Source: Marinomonas algarum (lineage in GTDB: Bacteria > Pseudomonadota > Gammaproteobacteria > Pseudomonadales > Marinomonadaceae). Taken from it: DNA of 64,000 nucleotides. Location: contig NZ_JAJATW010000006.1 in NCBI RefSeq assembly GCF_020532605.1, forward strand, positions 62,001 to 126,000. The letters are read 5' to 3'. Positions 1 to 8,157 of the stretch are shown here, piece by piece; position 1 is the stretch's first letter, and each line of letters opens with the position of its first letter. The notes below the pieces were generated by a model. The model was given only the letters and a program-made list of their open reading frames with translations. It was not told where the DNA came from and ran no database searches. A program made the position numbers and the translations under genes.

Positions 1-173
1 GCGCTTGGTGCAGCGGTAGGGGCAGCCATAACAGGTGCTGACATGACGGGTGCTTGAACAGGGGCACCGCCACGGCTGATACGGACTGCTTCTTCGCCTT
101 CTTTGATTTCAATCTCATAAACGTTAGATTCTTCAAGAAGTTCGATTAGTTTTTTAATTTTACGAATGTCCAT
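1..173 (-). CDS. accB: Biotin carboxyl carrier protein of acetyl-CoA carboxylase, N-terminal part (cut by window edge)
   Basis: The visible 57 codons begin [17 protein letters not shown] and continue into an Ala/Pro-rich linker ([12 protein letters not shown]). This is the usual N-terminus of AccB. The C-terminal biotinyl domain with its lysine lies beyond the left edge. AccB carries biotin between the carboxylase (AccC) and carboxyltransferase in the first step of fatty-acid synthesis. The ATG is at 173-171. The gene follows dsbD on the same strand after a 252-bp gap that holds a candidate promoter and operator. In Pseudomonas-like genomes aroQ often sits between dsbD and accB; it is absent here. 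The family call is firm; the 3' part cannot be judged. Confidence 0.93.
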   Translation of the reverse strand, partial: MDIRKIKKLIELLEESNVYEIEIKEGEEAVRISRGGAPVQAPVMSAPVMAAPTAAPS

Positions 174-228
174 AGTTACTCTCTTCTGTCTGTGTTAATT
201 GGTTCAGTGATTGCGACATTCACTGATT

Positions 229-263
229 ATTATAAATTGGGTACGACTTACCGTATTCGGTAA
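229..263 (-). promoter_or_regulatory. Candidate accB promoter with a palindromic operator
   Basis: On the minus strand a perfect TATAAT lies at 234-229, about 55 bp before the accB start. The -35 region for a 16-18 bp spacer coincides with a palindrome, TTACCG-N4-CGGTAA (248-263), with six perfect base pairs per arm. A further CGGTAA half-site lies near 313-318. No good TTGACA match is present, so activity may depend on a regulator. The regulator is unknown. Assignment is by sequence inspection only. Confidence 0.4.
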
Positions 264-425
264 ACGCAGCTTTTACAGTATGGGCTGTGAAAAGCAGTTG
301 ACTGGAAATTATCGGTAAAAAGCAGGATATTGTCCAGTTATGCTATAAAAAAACCAAAAAATGTTTGTGCAGTGTGTTTTTTGATCTCTTGTAAACTGCT
401 TGTTGATTGCGTTTCATTCTGTACG

Positions 426-2294
426 CTATTGAGCAATGTGAGCCTGCAGTCGAGCCGTAAGAGTGGATCGACTCGGCTCCCCCATAAGGGTGAGTTTCTT
501 GCGCTCTTTGCCGCTGTTATCAAGAAAAATAAGAGCCGGTGGACCAAACACATCAAACGCTTGCATTAATGCTTTGTTATCCGCGGTATTTTTTGTAACG
601 TCAACACGAACCAGTTGGATTTTCTCAAGTGTCTCAAAGATCTCTGGTTCAAGAAACATCTCTTCTAATACCTTACAGCTCACGCACCAGTCCGCGTAAA
701 AGTCCAGTACGATAGGACGCTCATCAGAGGCCGCAACAAAGCGATCGAGTTGCACCAGTGACGTGATAGTGGTTTCAAATAACGCGGCTTCAGAGGGTCC
801 GTTACTGGCCGAAGGTGAAGAGAGTTTGTCCAGTGGTTGCAACGGTTTGCTGCTGCCCGTAACGGCTCCTACAAATTGCAATGTGGCAGTAATAAAAAGA
901 ATCAAGGCAAAAAACCACCTTACGGGGTGCGATGTGTCCTTAGTTGCGCGATGAAAAAAGAAACTGCTCACTGACAAGGCCAATATTGCCCATAAGAATA
1001 AGTGTGTTTCGCTGGGCAGCCAGCGGGTTAACAGCCACACGGCCATGGCCAAAAGGCCAAACCCCATCAGGACTTTAATGTCGTGTAACCATTCACCATT
1101 TTTGGGCAGAACTTTGGGGCCAAACAATCCAACTAATAATAGCGGGATACCCATACCGAGCGCCATAACAAACAACATCATGGCACCGTACCAAGCGTCG
1201 CCTTGCCCACCGATATACAGTAATGCGCCAGCGAGAGGCGCGGAGACGCAGGGTGAGACCACTAAGGTAGACAACACTCCAGTAATGAACACGCTGACAC
1301 TGGATTGCCACGTGGAATCGCTCGATTCGTTAGACATCTGTAGACGTTGTTGCCAAGAGGAGGGTAGCCTTAATTCGTAAAGGCCGAACATCGCAAGCGC
1401 CAGCAAGACAAACAAAACGGCGCTGAAGGCCAACAAAATAGGATTTTGCAGTTGGGCTTGTAGATTTAATTGCGTACCAAAAACGCCCACTAAGCCGCCG
1501 ATGGCGGCATAGGTGAGTGCCATACCTAAAACATACAGAACGCTGTAATAAAAAGCCCCTAAACGTGAATCTCTCGTGCCAACAACAATAGCACTGACAA
1601 TCGGTACCATAGGAAGAACACAGGGCGTTAAAGACAGCAATAACCCCAGACCAAATACAATCATGAGGGTGGACCAAAGGTCATCTGATCCAAGTAAAAG
1701 GCTAACGGACTCCGCTTCGGATGGTGCCACGTCTGGCGTTGTTGCGTTCTTTGTATTTTGGGTTGTTACAGGCTTTGCCGCTTCTATTGCCTCGATGGAT
1801 GTTGTATTTGATGAAAGTGTATTCAATGAAGGTGTATTGGATAAAGAAAGTGGCACGGTGAATTGAACCGGCAGTGTTTGAGGCGGGTAACATAATCCTT
1901 GATCCGCACAACCTTGATAGGATAATTGTGCACTGATCTGCGTGCCCGGCGGTAGCTTATCTGTGTATTGAATAGGAACAGAAAGCTGCTCTCTGTACAC
2001 AACCACTTCGCCGTAATAAGGGTCTTGTTTTAATTCGCCATTAGGGAAAGACGTAAGATTGAGGTGTTGCGCATCTGGGCCTGATAAAGAAAGTTGTGAT
2101 TGGTATAAGTAGTAGCCAGGTTCTATGATCCAAGAGACGGTCACTTGACCTTCTTTGGGGTCGGAAAGGGTCGGTTTAAAGACTTGCTCTGCAGGCAAAA
2201 AGTCAGGTTGTGAAAAAGCGGAGGTCGCCCCAAATGTGAATGCAAAAGAGGTTGCTTGAAACATTAAAAGGAACAAGAACAAAAATAGGCGCAT
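426..2294 (-). CDS. dsbD: Thiol:disulfide interchange protein DsbD
   Basis: This 622-residue inner-membrane protein carries electrons from cytoplasmic thioredoxin to periplasmic disulfide isomerases and cytochrome c maturation factors. All three redox modules are visible: a signal peptide (residues 1-18), a periplasmic alpha domain with the pair C129/C135 (CADQGLC), a polytopic beta domain with C225 (LTPCVLP) and C349 (VVSPCVS), and a C-terminal thioredoxin-like domain with WCVSC at 536-540. Length matches the family (about 570-620). A Ser/Thr-rich linker separates the alpha and beta domains (about 150-195). The ATG at 2294 has a GAAGATGA-like ribosome site. The gene lies upstream of accB on the same strand. 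Confidence 0.96.
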   Translation of the reverse strand: MRLFLFLFLLMFQATSFAFTFGATSAFSQPDFLPAEQVFKPTLSDPKEGQVTVSWIIEPGYYLYQSQLSLSGPDAQHLNLTSFPNGELKQDPYYGEVVVYREQLSVPIQYTDKLPPGTQISAQLSYQGCADQGLCYPPQTLPVQFTVPLSLSNTPSLNTLSSNTTSIEAIEAAKPVTTQNTKNATTPDVAPSEAESVSLLLGSDDLWSTLMIVFGLGLLLSLTPCVLPMVPIVSAIVVGTRDSRLGAFYYSVLYVLGMALTYAAIGGLVGVFGTQLNLQAQLQNPILLAFSAVLFVLLALAMFGLYELRLPSSWQQRLQMSNESSDSTWQSSVSVFITGVLSTLVVSPCVSAPLAGALLYIGGQGDAWYGAMMLFVMALGMGIPLLLVGLFGPKVLPKNGEWLHDIKVLMGFGLLAMAVWLLTRWLPSETHLFLWAILALSVSSFFFHRATKDTSHPVRWFFALILFITATLQFVGAVTGSSKPLQPLDKLSSPSASNGPSEAALFETTITSLVQLDRFVAASDERPIVLDFYADWCVSCKVLEEMFLEPEIFETLEKIQLVRVDVTKNTADNKALMQAFDVFGPPALIFLDNSGKERKKLTLMGEPSRSTLTARLQAHIAQ

Positions 2295-2411
2295 AAATCA
2301 TCTTCAAGTCAGTAAAATTCGCAGCGAAGCAAGAGGTGTTGGTTTCACTGTGTCGAAAGGAACGTGTAGACTACCAACCCACTGTAATATTGCCAATCAC
2401 AAGGGGGCAAA

Positions 2412-3233
2412 TTGGTTATCTATCGGTTTACTTTTCTATTTTTTGCACTTTGTTTGGCGGGTTGTCAGGAAAATGTAAGGTCTTCCCAGTCTGTTGAAAC
2501 GCGCACGGAGTCATCTGCCACGACGGCGGATCAACAAACAAGTACAGAACGCTCTGACGACACGGCTTCTGCTAAAAATACGAATACTCGCAAAAACAGA
2601 GTCAATAAACTGACCGAATCTGAAAAAATCACCTTGCGCTTACTTGGTCAAGGCGAAAGCGCCTTGTTGGCACAACGTTTACTGACGCCTGCAGAGGATA
2701 ATGCAAACCTGTATTTTCAAGCCGCGTTGGGTCGTGATCCTGGTAATTTTAGAGCCATACAGGGAATTACCGCGATTGTTGACCGATATACCCAGTGGGC
2801 ATGGCAAGCAGCTCAAGGCCGGAATTATCAAGCAGCAGAGCGATATTTAGACTCTGCTCGCTCAGTGAACCCAGAAGACCCTGCGGTGACGGAAATGTCG
2901 GGGCGTATAAAAGATTTAATGCAACGAAGAGCTGAGTCGGTAACCGCAGCAAAAATAACGTCTGGCAATAATGCGTCAACGAACGCCGTTGAAGCGGACT
3001 CATTCTTTTTGCCTAAAAGTCTGTTTCGTCAGTCCGAAGAAGAGATAATTGCTGACATTCAGCCTATTATCGATAAAGTATCTAGCACCAAACAGACAAT
3101 TGCCATTTATTGGCCGAATGATAAAGAGGCACGTTTGATTTATCAGATTATTAATAGTCGAGTGACCGAGTTTCGAGTCCGCGCCATGATTTTTCATCGT
3201 GCCGACTACGCAGTCAAAATGGTTAATGAATAA
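2412..3233 (+). CDS. Putative lipoprotein with a TPR-like segment
   Basis: A 273-residue protein of unknown function. The N-terminus is a lipoprotein signal with lipobox LAGC and lipidation cysteine C18, followed by Gln, so outer-membrane sorting is likely. A Ser/Thr-rich low-complexity linker (about 22-65) leads to a helical region with a TPR-like stretch near residues 135-160 (NYQAAERYLDSARSVNPED), then a C-terminal module of about 70 residues that I do not recognise. I chose a TTG start because AAGGGGG lies 4 nt upstream and the lipobox is then correctly placed. The next gene, a DUF2333 protein, starts 27 bp downstream, so the two are probably co-transcribed. No function is assigned. Confidence 0.8.
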   Translation: MVIYRFTFLFFALCLAGCQENVRSSQSVETRTESSATTADQQTSTERSDDTASAKNTNTRKNRVNKLTESEKITLRLLGQGESALLAQRLLTPAEDNANLYFQAALGRDPGNFRAIQGITAIVDRYTQWAWQAAQGRNYQAAERYLDSARSVNPEDPAVTEMSGRIKDLMQRRAESVTAAKITSGNNASTNAVEADSFFLPKSLFRQSEEEIIADIQPIIDKVSSTKQTIAIYWPNDKEARLIYQIINSRVTEFRVRAMIFHRADYAVKMVNE

Positions 3234-3260
3234 AATATAACGGGATTAAGGTAGGTAAAA

Positions 3261-4277
3261 ATGTCGCGGTTAACAAATAAGTTACAAGGTGTGATACCAA
3301 AGGTGAACCTTTCTGGTATGGGAAAAGGCGTCGCCATCGTTATTTTGGCTTTACTGGTCATATTGAGTGTGCTCGGAATGTATTGGAGTAACGAGCCGGA
3401 TGCTTTTGATGTGGTGGCGTCTGCGAAAGAGAAGGCGGCTTCTCAAGGGTATCTTAACAACAGTAAAAAGCTAGCGGCAGGTTACACCACCGCCAGTACT
3501 CTGCACACTATGGTGGAAACCTTACTGGAAAAACCGGGTGGCTTTATTACCAATGACATCATGCCCCCAGGTTTGATAATGGATAATATGCCCGCCTGGG
3601 AGTTTGGTGTGTTAGTGCAGTCTCGTGATTTAGCGCGTGCTTTTCGTAAAGAATTCAGCCGTTCTCAGTCGCAGTCCACAGAAGATGTGAACTTAAAAAT
3701 TGCTGAGCCACAGTTCAATTTTGACACCAAAAGCTGGGCGTTACCATCAAGTGAAAGCGAATACCGCCGTGGTAACAAAGAGTTGATGGCTTACCTTGAT
3801 CGCTTGGCAGGCGCATCAGACAGTAAAGCGCAATTTTATGCACGAGCGGATAACCTGTCGGACTGGTTGTCAGATGTAAGCACCCGTTTAGGAAGCTTGT
3901 CGCAGCGCTTGTCTGCCAGTGTGATTGACGAAAGTGCACAAATTGATACGGATGAGAACAATCGCTATGTTCGTACGCCTTGGTCAAAAATAGACGATGT
4001 GTTTTATGAAGCAAGAGGAACCAGTTGGGCGCTTGTGCATATCTTACGTGCTGTGGAGGTAGACTTTTATAATATCCTACAAGACAAAAATGCTTTGGTT
4101 AGTTTGCGTCAAATTATTCGTGAACTAGAAGCCACGCAGACCAGTGTTTGGTCTCCGTTTATCTTAAATGGTAGCGGTTTTGGTCTGTTAGCCAATCATT
4201 CATTGGTAATGGCTTCTTATGTCGCACGTGCGAACACGGCCATCATTGATCTACGTCGTTTGCTAGAACAAGGTTAA
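3261..4277 (+). CDS. DUF2333 family membrane-anchored protein
   Basis: This 338-residue protein matches the DUF2333 family of Pseudomonas and relatives over its full length. It has one N-terminal membrane segment (about 23-44) followed by WSNEPDAFDV, the conserved PGG(F/Y)ITND and PPGLIMDNMPAWEFGVLVQ blocks, the LPSSESEYRRG motif, and a C-terminal LNGSGFGLLANHSLVMASY block. The bulk is predicted to lie in the periplasm. Family function is unknown. It sits between a lipoprotein gene and a GNAT gene with short gaps (27 and 8 bp), consistent with one transcript. The family call rests on remembered homologues rather than a search. Confidence 0.85.
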   Translation: MSRLTNKLQGVIPKVNLSGMGKGVAIVILALLVILSVLGMYWSNEPDAFDVVASAKEKAASQGYLNNSKKLAAGYTTASTLHTMVETLLEKPGGFITNDIMPPGLIMDNMPAWEFGVLVQSRDLARAFRKEFSRSQSQSTEDVNLKIAEPQFNFDTKSWALPSSESEYRRGNKELMAYLDRLAGASDSKAQFYARADNLSDWLSDVSTRLGSLSQRLSASVIDESAQIDTDENNRYVRTPWSKIDDVFYEARGTSWALVHILRAVEVDFYNILQDKNALVSLRQIIRELEATQTSVWSPFILNGSGFGLLANHSLVMASYVARANTAIIDLRRLLEQG

Positions 4278-4285
4278 ACGATCCT

Positions 4286-4804
4286 GTGACAAACCCGCTA
4301 GGCCCAGTAGTTGTTCGCCTGTCAGAAATAGACGATGTGCCCGCACTGTTGGATATCTTCCAGCAGTGTGAAGCAGAGGCAGCTCCAGCCACAAACAGTG
4401 CTGATCATGACAAAGGTATTTGTCTTCTTGATGTGTTGGACTGGCAAGAGAGTAGCTCAGCACGACACCCTCTGCTGGTGGTTGAGCGTCAGGGTGAAGT
4501 CATTGCTTGGTGTGCACTGGAGCCTTTTTACGGTTTACCCGCCTTCGATCTTGCTCTAGAGATCAGTCTTTACGTCATGCCAGCTTGGCAGGGGTGTGGG
4601 GTTGGGCAAGCTGTTTTTCGCTATATTGTGGCCCATCGTGATGAGATTGTGTTCACTCATTTGGTCGCTTATGTCTACGCGAGCAATGTGAATAGTCGAA
4701 CTTTCTTTTCTCGTCAGGGGTTTGAGCAATGGGGGCGACTGCCACGCATTGCTCGTCATCAAGGTGTGCAAGAGGATGTATTACTGTTGGGGCGAATATT
4801 TTAA
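4286..4804 (+). CDS. GNAT family N-acetyltransferase
   Basis: A 172-residue GCN5-related acetyltransferase resembling the phosphinothricin/methionine-sulfoximine acetyltransferase branch. The acetyl-CoA pyrophosphate-binding loop is visible as WQGCGVGQAVFRYI, preceded by the beta-4 strand LEISLYVMPA. The later strand and helix YASNVNSRTFFSRQGFEQWG is typical of the Pat/YncA group. The substrate cannot be read from sequence. The best start is GTG at 4286, 8 bp after the DUF2333 stop, with no strong ribosome site, which suggests translational coupling. The gene ends 27 bp before the convergent dgt-like gene. Confidence 0.82.
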   Translation: MTNPLGPVVVRLSEIDDVPALLDIFQQCEAEAAPATNSADHDKGICLLDVLDWQESSSARHPLLVVERQGEVIAWCALEPFYGLPAFDLALEISLYVMPAWQGCGVGQAVFRYIVAHRDEIVFTHLVAYVYASNVNSRTFFSRQGFEQWGRLPRIARHQGVQEDVLLLGRIF

Positions 4805-4831
4805 GCTTTTCGCCGCTTTCCAATTAGCCTG

Positions 4832-6178
4832 CTACATAGGGTCAAATACAGAACCAGAGCTGGGTACGAAGAGTTTATTGTACATGCGACTGGCATAGTC
4901 ATCCGTCATGGACGCCATGTAATCACAAATGATGCGTAAGCCACTATGGCCTTGTTCCTGATTTCTTCGCCATTCAGCGGCAATGTCCTGAGGTAACAGA
5001 CGCTCAGGGTCAGCAGAGTAGGCTTCAAACATTTCTAACAGCATTTGTTGGCCCTTATAAACTAGCATTTGCACCTCTGGTCGCTGAATAATATGTTCCA
5101 TCTCAAATTGTTTCAGCAGTGATAACGCTTGTTGTTGAGCAATGGGCAACGTCACCTGATAATCCAACAATGGGTGCTCAAATTGCGCTTTCTTCGTCAC
5201 TTGGCAAGAAGTGATGAACCAACTCACCAGGCTGCCAATGGCTTCTTTGCGCAAATGACTTTGGCGACTAAACAGTTGTGTGCGTAGGGTGTTTAAATTT
5301 TCGTTCAGAAAAGGTGTATCAATGGCGGCAAGCTCAGGTTCAAGATGAGTGAGCCAAGTCTCTTTTGTGACCATGCCAAGCACGACGGCGTCTTCTAAAT
5401 CATGAACGCCATAGGCAATGTCATCAGCAAGATCCATAATGCTGGTATCAAAACTGGCGTGTTGTGCTTTCGCATGCCTACTATGATGAGTCTTAATGGT
5501 TTCTTGTAGTGCTTGCTTATCCGAAGCAGAGAAGGGAGTCAGTACCCAGTCCAGCAAGGCTTGTTCTTCCTGGTAAACGCATTTCGGCGGTGCCCAGTCA
5601 GACGCTTTTAACTGTCGAAAACTGGTTAAATCGGCCGGGTAGTGACCCACAACCTGGTTGTTTGTGACGGGGTATTTCAGTATGCCTAACAGGGTACGCC
5701 GCGTGACGTCCATACCAAAGGTCGGAGAGTAAGAGCCTCGTTTACCAAGAATGCGCAGTGACTGAGCATTGCCTTCAAACCCACCGTGAGAACGCATCAT
5801 ATAATTGAGCGCCACCTCCCCACCGTGCCCAAAGGGAGGATGACCAATATCATGGCTTAAGCAAACGGTTTCAATGAGAGCGTCATCGGCAAGCCAATCT
5901 TGGAACGCCGCGTCGACTGGATTGCTGTGTTTTAGCTGATGGGCGATGCCGCTGCCAATTTGTGCCACTTCTAAAGAGTGAGTGAGACGAGTGCGGCTGT
6001 AGTCATTTTGGCGAATGGCAAGGATCTGCGTTTTAGATTGTAAGCGGCGAAAGGCGGCGCTGTGAATAATGCGTGCGCGATCTCGTTGATAGGGAGTTCG
6101 GTAATCGTTTTGTCTGGATGCTTTGGGGCCGGATTGTCTTTCGTGCCAAGTGGACATGGAATAAGGTGTGGTGGTCAT
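4832..6178 (-). CDS. dGTPase-like HD-domain deoxynucleotide triphosphohydrolase
   Basis: A 448-residue member of the Dgt family, which hydrolyses dNTPs to the deoxynucleoside and triphosphate. The N-terminus has YQRDRARIIHSAAFRRL, the hallmark of this group. Metal-binding HD residues are visible in RLTHSLEV, LSHDIGHPPFGHGGE and MDLADDIAYGVHD. The length fits the shorter Dgt-like subgroup rather than E. coli Dgt (505 residues). Some members of this subgroup have been reported to deplete dNTPs during phage infection; whether this one does is unknown. A second possible start lies 7 codons in (MSTWHERQ). It is divergent from the LysR-like gene. Confidence 0.9.
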   Translation of the reverse strand: MTTTPYSMSTWHERQSGPKASRQNDYRTPYQRDRARIIHSAAFRRLQSKTQILAIRQNDYSRTRLTHSLEVAQIGSGIAHQLKHSNPVDAAFQDWLADDALIETVCLSHDIGHPPFGHGGEVALNYMMRSHGGFEGNAQSLRILGKRGSYSPTFGMDVTRRTLLGILKYPVTNNQVVGHYPADLTSFRQLKASDWAPPKCVYQEEQALLDWVLTPFSASDKQALQETIKTHHSRHAKAQHASFDTSIMDLADDIAYGVHDLEDAVVLGMVTKETWLTHLEPELAAIDTPFLNENLNTLRTQLFSRQSHLRKEAIGSLVSWFITSCQVTKKAQFEHPLLDYQVTLPIAQQQALSLLKQFEMEHIIQRPEVQMLVYKGQQMLLEMFEAYSADPERLLPQDIAAEWRRNQEQGHSGLRIICDYMASMTDDYASRMYNKLFVPSSGSVFDPM

Positions 6179-6231
6179 GTCTAACGTCCGTAAAATGAAT
6201 AATTCTCAGTCTTTCATGAAAACACGATATA

Positions 6232-6267
6232 GGTCAATGATAGACCAAAAACCCTTGTGCATAATGC
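6232..6267. promoter_or_regulatory. Dyad elements between the dgt-like and LysR-like genes
   Basis: Two short inverted repeats lie in the 110-bp divergent spacer. GGTC-N7-GACC occupies 6232-6246 and GCATAATGC occupies 6259-6267, about 20 bp before the start of the LysR-type gene. LysR regulators typically bind T-N11-A dyads next to their own gene, so either could be an autoregulatory site. This is inference; the repeats are short enough to arise by chance. Confidence 0.25.
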
Positions 6268-6288
6268 GATCTACTATAAGGAACCTTT

Positions 6289-6579
6289 ATGCTCAATACA
6301 CAACATCTTACGACCTTTAAAGTATTAGTAGAAACAGGCAGTTTTACTAAAACAGCCCAGCGACTGGGTTTAACACAGCCTGCTGTGAGCCAGCATATCC
6401 AGAAGCTAGAAAGAGGCTTGAACGAACCCTTGCTTGTCAGACACGGCCGGACAACTGTCATTACGTCGGCGGGTAAATTACTTTTACGCCACATAGAAGA
6501 GTTAGAGGGGTGTTACTGCGGTTTTAAAGAAGCATGGCAGGATTTTCTACAAAGTGAGAAAACGACGTTAGACGCTTAA
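6289..6579 (+). CDS. Stand-alone LysR-type winged-helix DNA-binding domain protein
   Basis: Only 96 residues long. Residues 1-62 are a good LysR-type helix-turn-helix (FTKTAQRLGLTQPAVSQHIQ) with the following wing, and residues about 63-85 match the linker helix. The roughly 200-residue inducer-binding domain is missing. Translation stops cleanly at TAA and only 79 bp separate it from the convergent cysH, so no remnant of the effector domain fits downstream. AAGGA lies 6 nt before the ATG. It could be a decayed regulator or a genuine mini-regulator. It does not resemble CysB closely despite its position beside cysH. Confidence 0.75.
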   Translation: MLNTQHLTTFKVLVETGSFTKTAQRLGLTQPAVSQHIQKLERGLNEPLLVRHGRTTVITSAGKLLLRHIEELEGCYCGFKEAWQDFLQSEKTTLDA

Positions 6580-6620
6580 ATAACGGTGGCTTAGATAGGC
6601 TAATAAAAAGTTAACATACG

Positions 6621-6647
6621 AAAAAAGTGGCGTCAGTCTGCCACTTT
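6621..6647 (-). terminator. Rho-independent terminator of cysH
   Basis: AAAGTGGC (6624-6631) pairs perfectly with GCCACTTT (6640-6647) across an 8-nt loop. On the minus strand the 3' arm runs into TTTTTT. It lies 12 bp after the cysH stop. It may also act weakly on the convergent LysR-like gene. Confidence 0.8.
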
Positions 6648-6658
6648 AGATTCAGTGC

Positions 6659-7393
6659 TTATTCTTGACTGGTTGAGATCAAATTTCCTACGTGTAAACC
6701 ACATTCTTTGTGGGCAGATTCTTCCCACCACCAGCGACCTTCACGTTCATGTTGATTTGGCAGCGTTGGTCTTGTGCAAGGTTCACAGCCAATACTAACA
6801 AAGCCCTTTGCGTGCAACTCGTTATAAGGCACATCAAACATTTTTATGTAATTCCAGACATCCTCCGATGTCCAGTTGGCCAACGGGTTAAATTTAATAA
6901 GAGGGTGCGTTTCTGTGCCGAAGGTCGAGTCTTGTTCGGCAACGGCCAGTACGTTTCTTGTACCAGGGCTTTGGTCTTTACGTTGACCGGTTACCCAAGC
7001 ATCAAGCGTGGCCAGCTTGCGTTTTAGGGGTTGTACTTTACGGATGCCGCAGCATTCTTGATGACCGTCATCAAGAAAGCTAAACAACCCTTTTTGGCGA
7101 GTAAAGCCCTCTAAAGCGTCGCGATCCGGCGATAAAATATCCATATTGAGTTGGTAGTGTTTGCGAATCTTTTCAATAAATTGGTAGGTTTCTGGGTGTA
7201 GTCGCCCTGTATCAAGCGAGAAAACTTGGACGTTTTTATTGGCTTTGACCGCCATGTCGATCAGCACCACATCTTCAGCACCGCTAAATGATAAGGCGAT
7301 GTTATCAAAGGCGCTCATGGCATTGTGTATAATACGTTGAGGGTTGTTTTCTTGCTGGAGACGAATAAAGGAATCAACATCAAAAGTGGACAT
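6659..7393 (-). CDS. cysH: Assimilatory APS/PAPS reductase CysH, iron-sulfur type
   Basis: This protein of about 244 residues belongs to the CysH family and reduces (phospho)adenylyl sulfate to sulfite with thioredoxin. The PP-loop segment [17 protein letters not shown] is present. The pairs [11 protein letters not shown] and GCEPCTRPT are the four [4Fe-4S] cysteine ligands that mark the APS-reducing, Pseudomonas/plant-like subtype rather than the E. coli PAPS subtype. The catalytic ECGLH motif is near the C-terminus. Start choice: ATG at 7393; an in-frame TTG at 7408 would add MVFPV. Neither has a clear ribosome site. A terminator follows the stop. Confidence 0.93.
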   Translation of the reverse strand: MSTFDVDSFIRLQQENNPQRIIHNAMSAFDNIALSFSGAEDVVLIDMAVKANKNVQVFSLDTGRLHPETYQFIEKIRKHYQLNMDILSPDRDALEGFTRQKGLFSFLDDGHQECCGIRKVQPLKRKLATLDAWVTGQRKDQSPGTRNVLAVAEQDSTFGTETHPLIKFNPLANWTSEDVWNYIKMFDVPYNELHAKGFVSIGCEPCTRPTLPNQHEREGRWWWEESAHKECGLHVGNLISTSQE

Positions 7394-7477
7394 AACAGGA
7401 AATACCAAGGTCTGAATTACGTTGTCTTTACCATAGCAACTTGTTGTTGAAATGGAAAAGACGAAAGCGCGCTAACC

Positions 7478-8149
7478 TTATAATGGATCTTGCAAAGGTT
7501 TGTTGATGTGCTCTGCAAGTGTTTGATAAAAGCCGTATAAAATACCGGCAGTCACACCCCAGATGCGAATGCCATGGTATTCGATCTCAAGGAAGCTGCG
7601 TGTGATGGCCCCCACTTTTTTTTCTGTGAAGCAGTAATTGCTGGGCGTCAGTAAATAACGCAATGGGATCCAGTGAACGGAATGCACTTCATCTTCACAC
7701 AGACAAAGTTCTCTTCTTGTCGTCATTTCCGCGACAATGGGTTTCACGCAATAACCCGAGATAGTGCAGTACTCACCAAGTTCACCAAGTAGGTCAAAGC
7801 AGTCAGGCGACAACCCAACTTCTTCCAATGTTTCACGTAATGCGGTGTATTCCATACTGGCGTCTTCAGGGTCGTGCTTGCCGCCAGGAAACGCCATTTG
7901 ACCTGGATGGTTGCGCATGTGTAGAGCGCGTTGAGTAAACAAGACAAACAACTCTTGGCTTTTAGGCTCACGCCAAATAGGAATCAACACCGCTGCTGAT
8001 TGGTATTGGGTATCGTTGTCGTCCGAAAGTCGGTTTTCGTCCGGGTTGTGGATTTGTTGCACATAGGGCGTTCGATCTAACGCGGTGCGAATGTCATCCA
8101 AATCCAAATAAATAGGTGGAGCATTTAGAAACTGCTCAATGTCAGACAT
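7478..8149 (-). CDS. nudL: Nudix hydrolase, CoA pyrophosphatase-like
   Basis: A 223-residue Nudix protein. The Nudix box is complete (GGKHDPEDASMEYTALRETL followed by EEVGL), preceded by NHPGQMAFPGG, as in the NudL/YeaB branch that cleaves coenzyme A or related pyrophosphates. It lies 8 bp after pabB on the same strand, reproducing the pabB-nudL pairing of E. coli, so the two are almost certainly co-transcribed. Substrate preference is inferred from family and context. The length is slightly greater than E. coli NudL (192) because of an N-terminal extension. Confidence 0.88.
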   Translation of the reverse strand: MSDIEQFLNAPPIYLDLDDIRTALDRTPYVQQIHNPDENRLSDDNDTQYQSAAVLIPIWREPKSQELFVLFTQRALHMRNHPGQMAFPGGKHDPEDASMEYTALRETLEEVGLSPDCFDLLGELGEYCTISGYCVKPIVAEMTTRRELCLCEDEVHSVHWIPLRYLLTPSNYCFTEKKVGAITRSFLEIEYHGIRIWGVTAGILYGFYQTLAEHINKPLQDPL

Positions 8150-8157
8150 GGTTCGGC

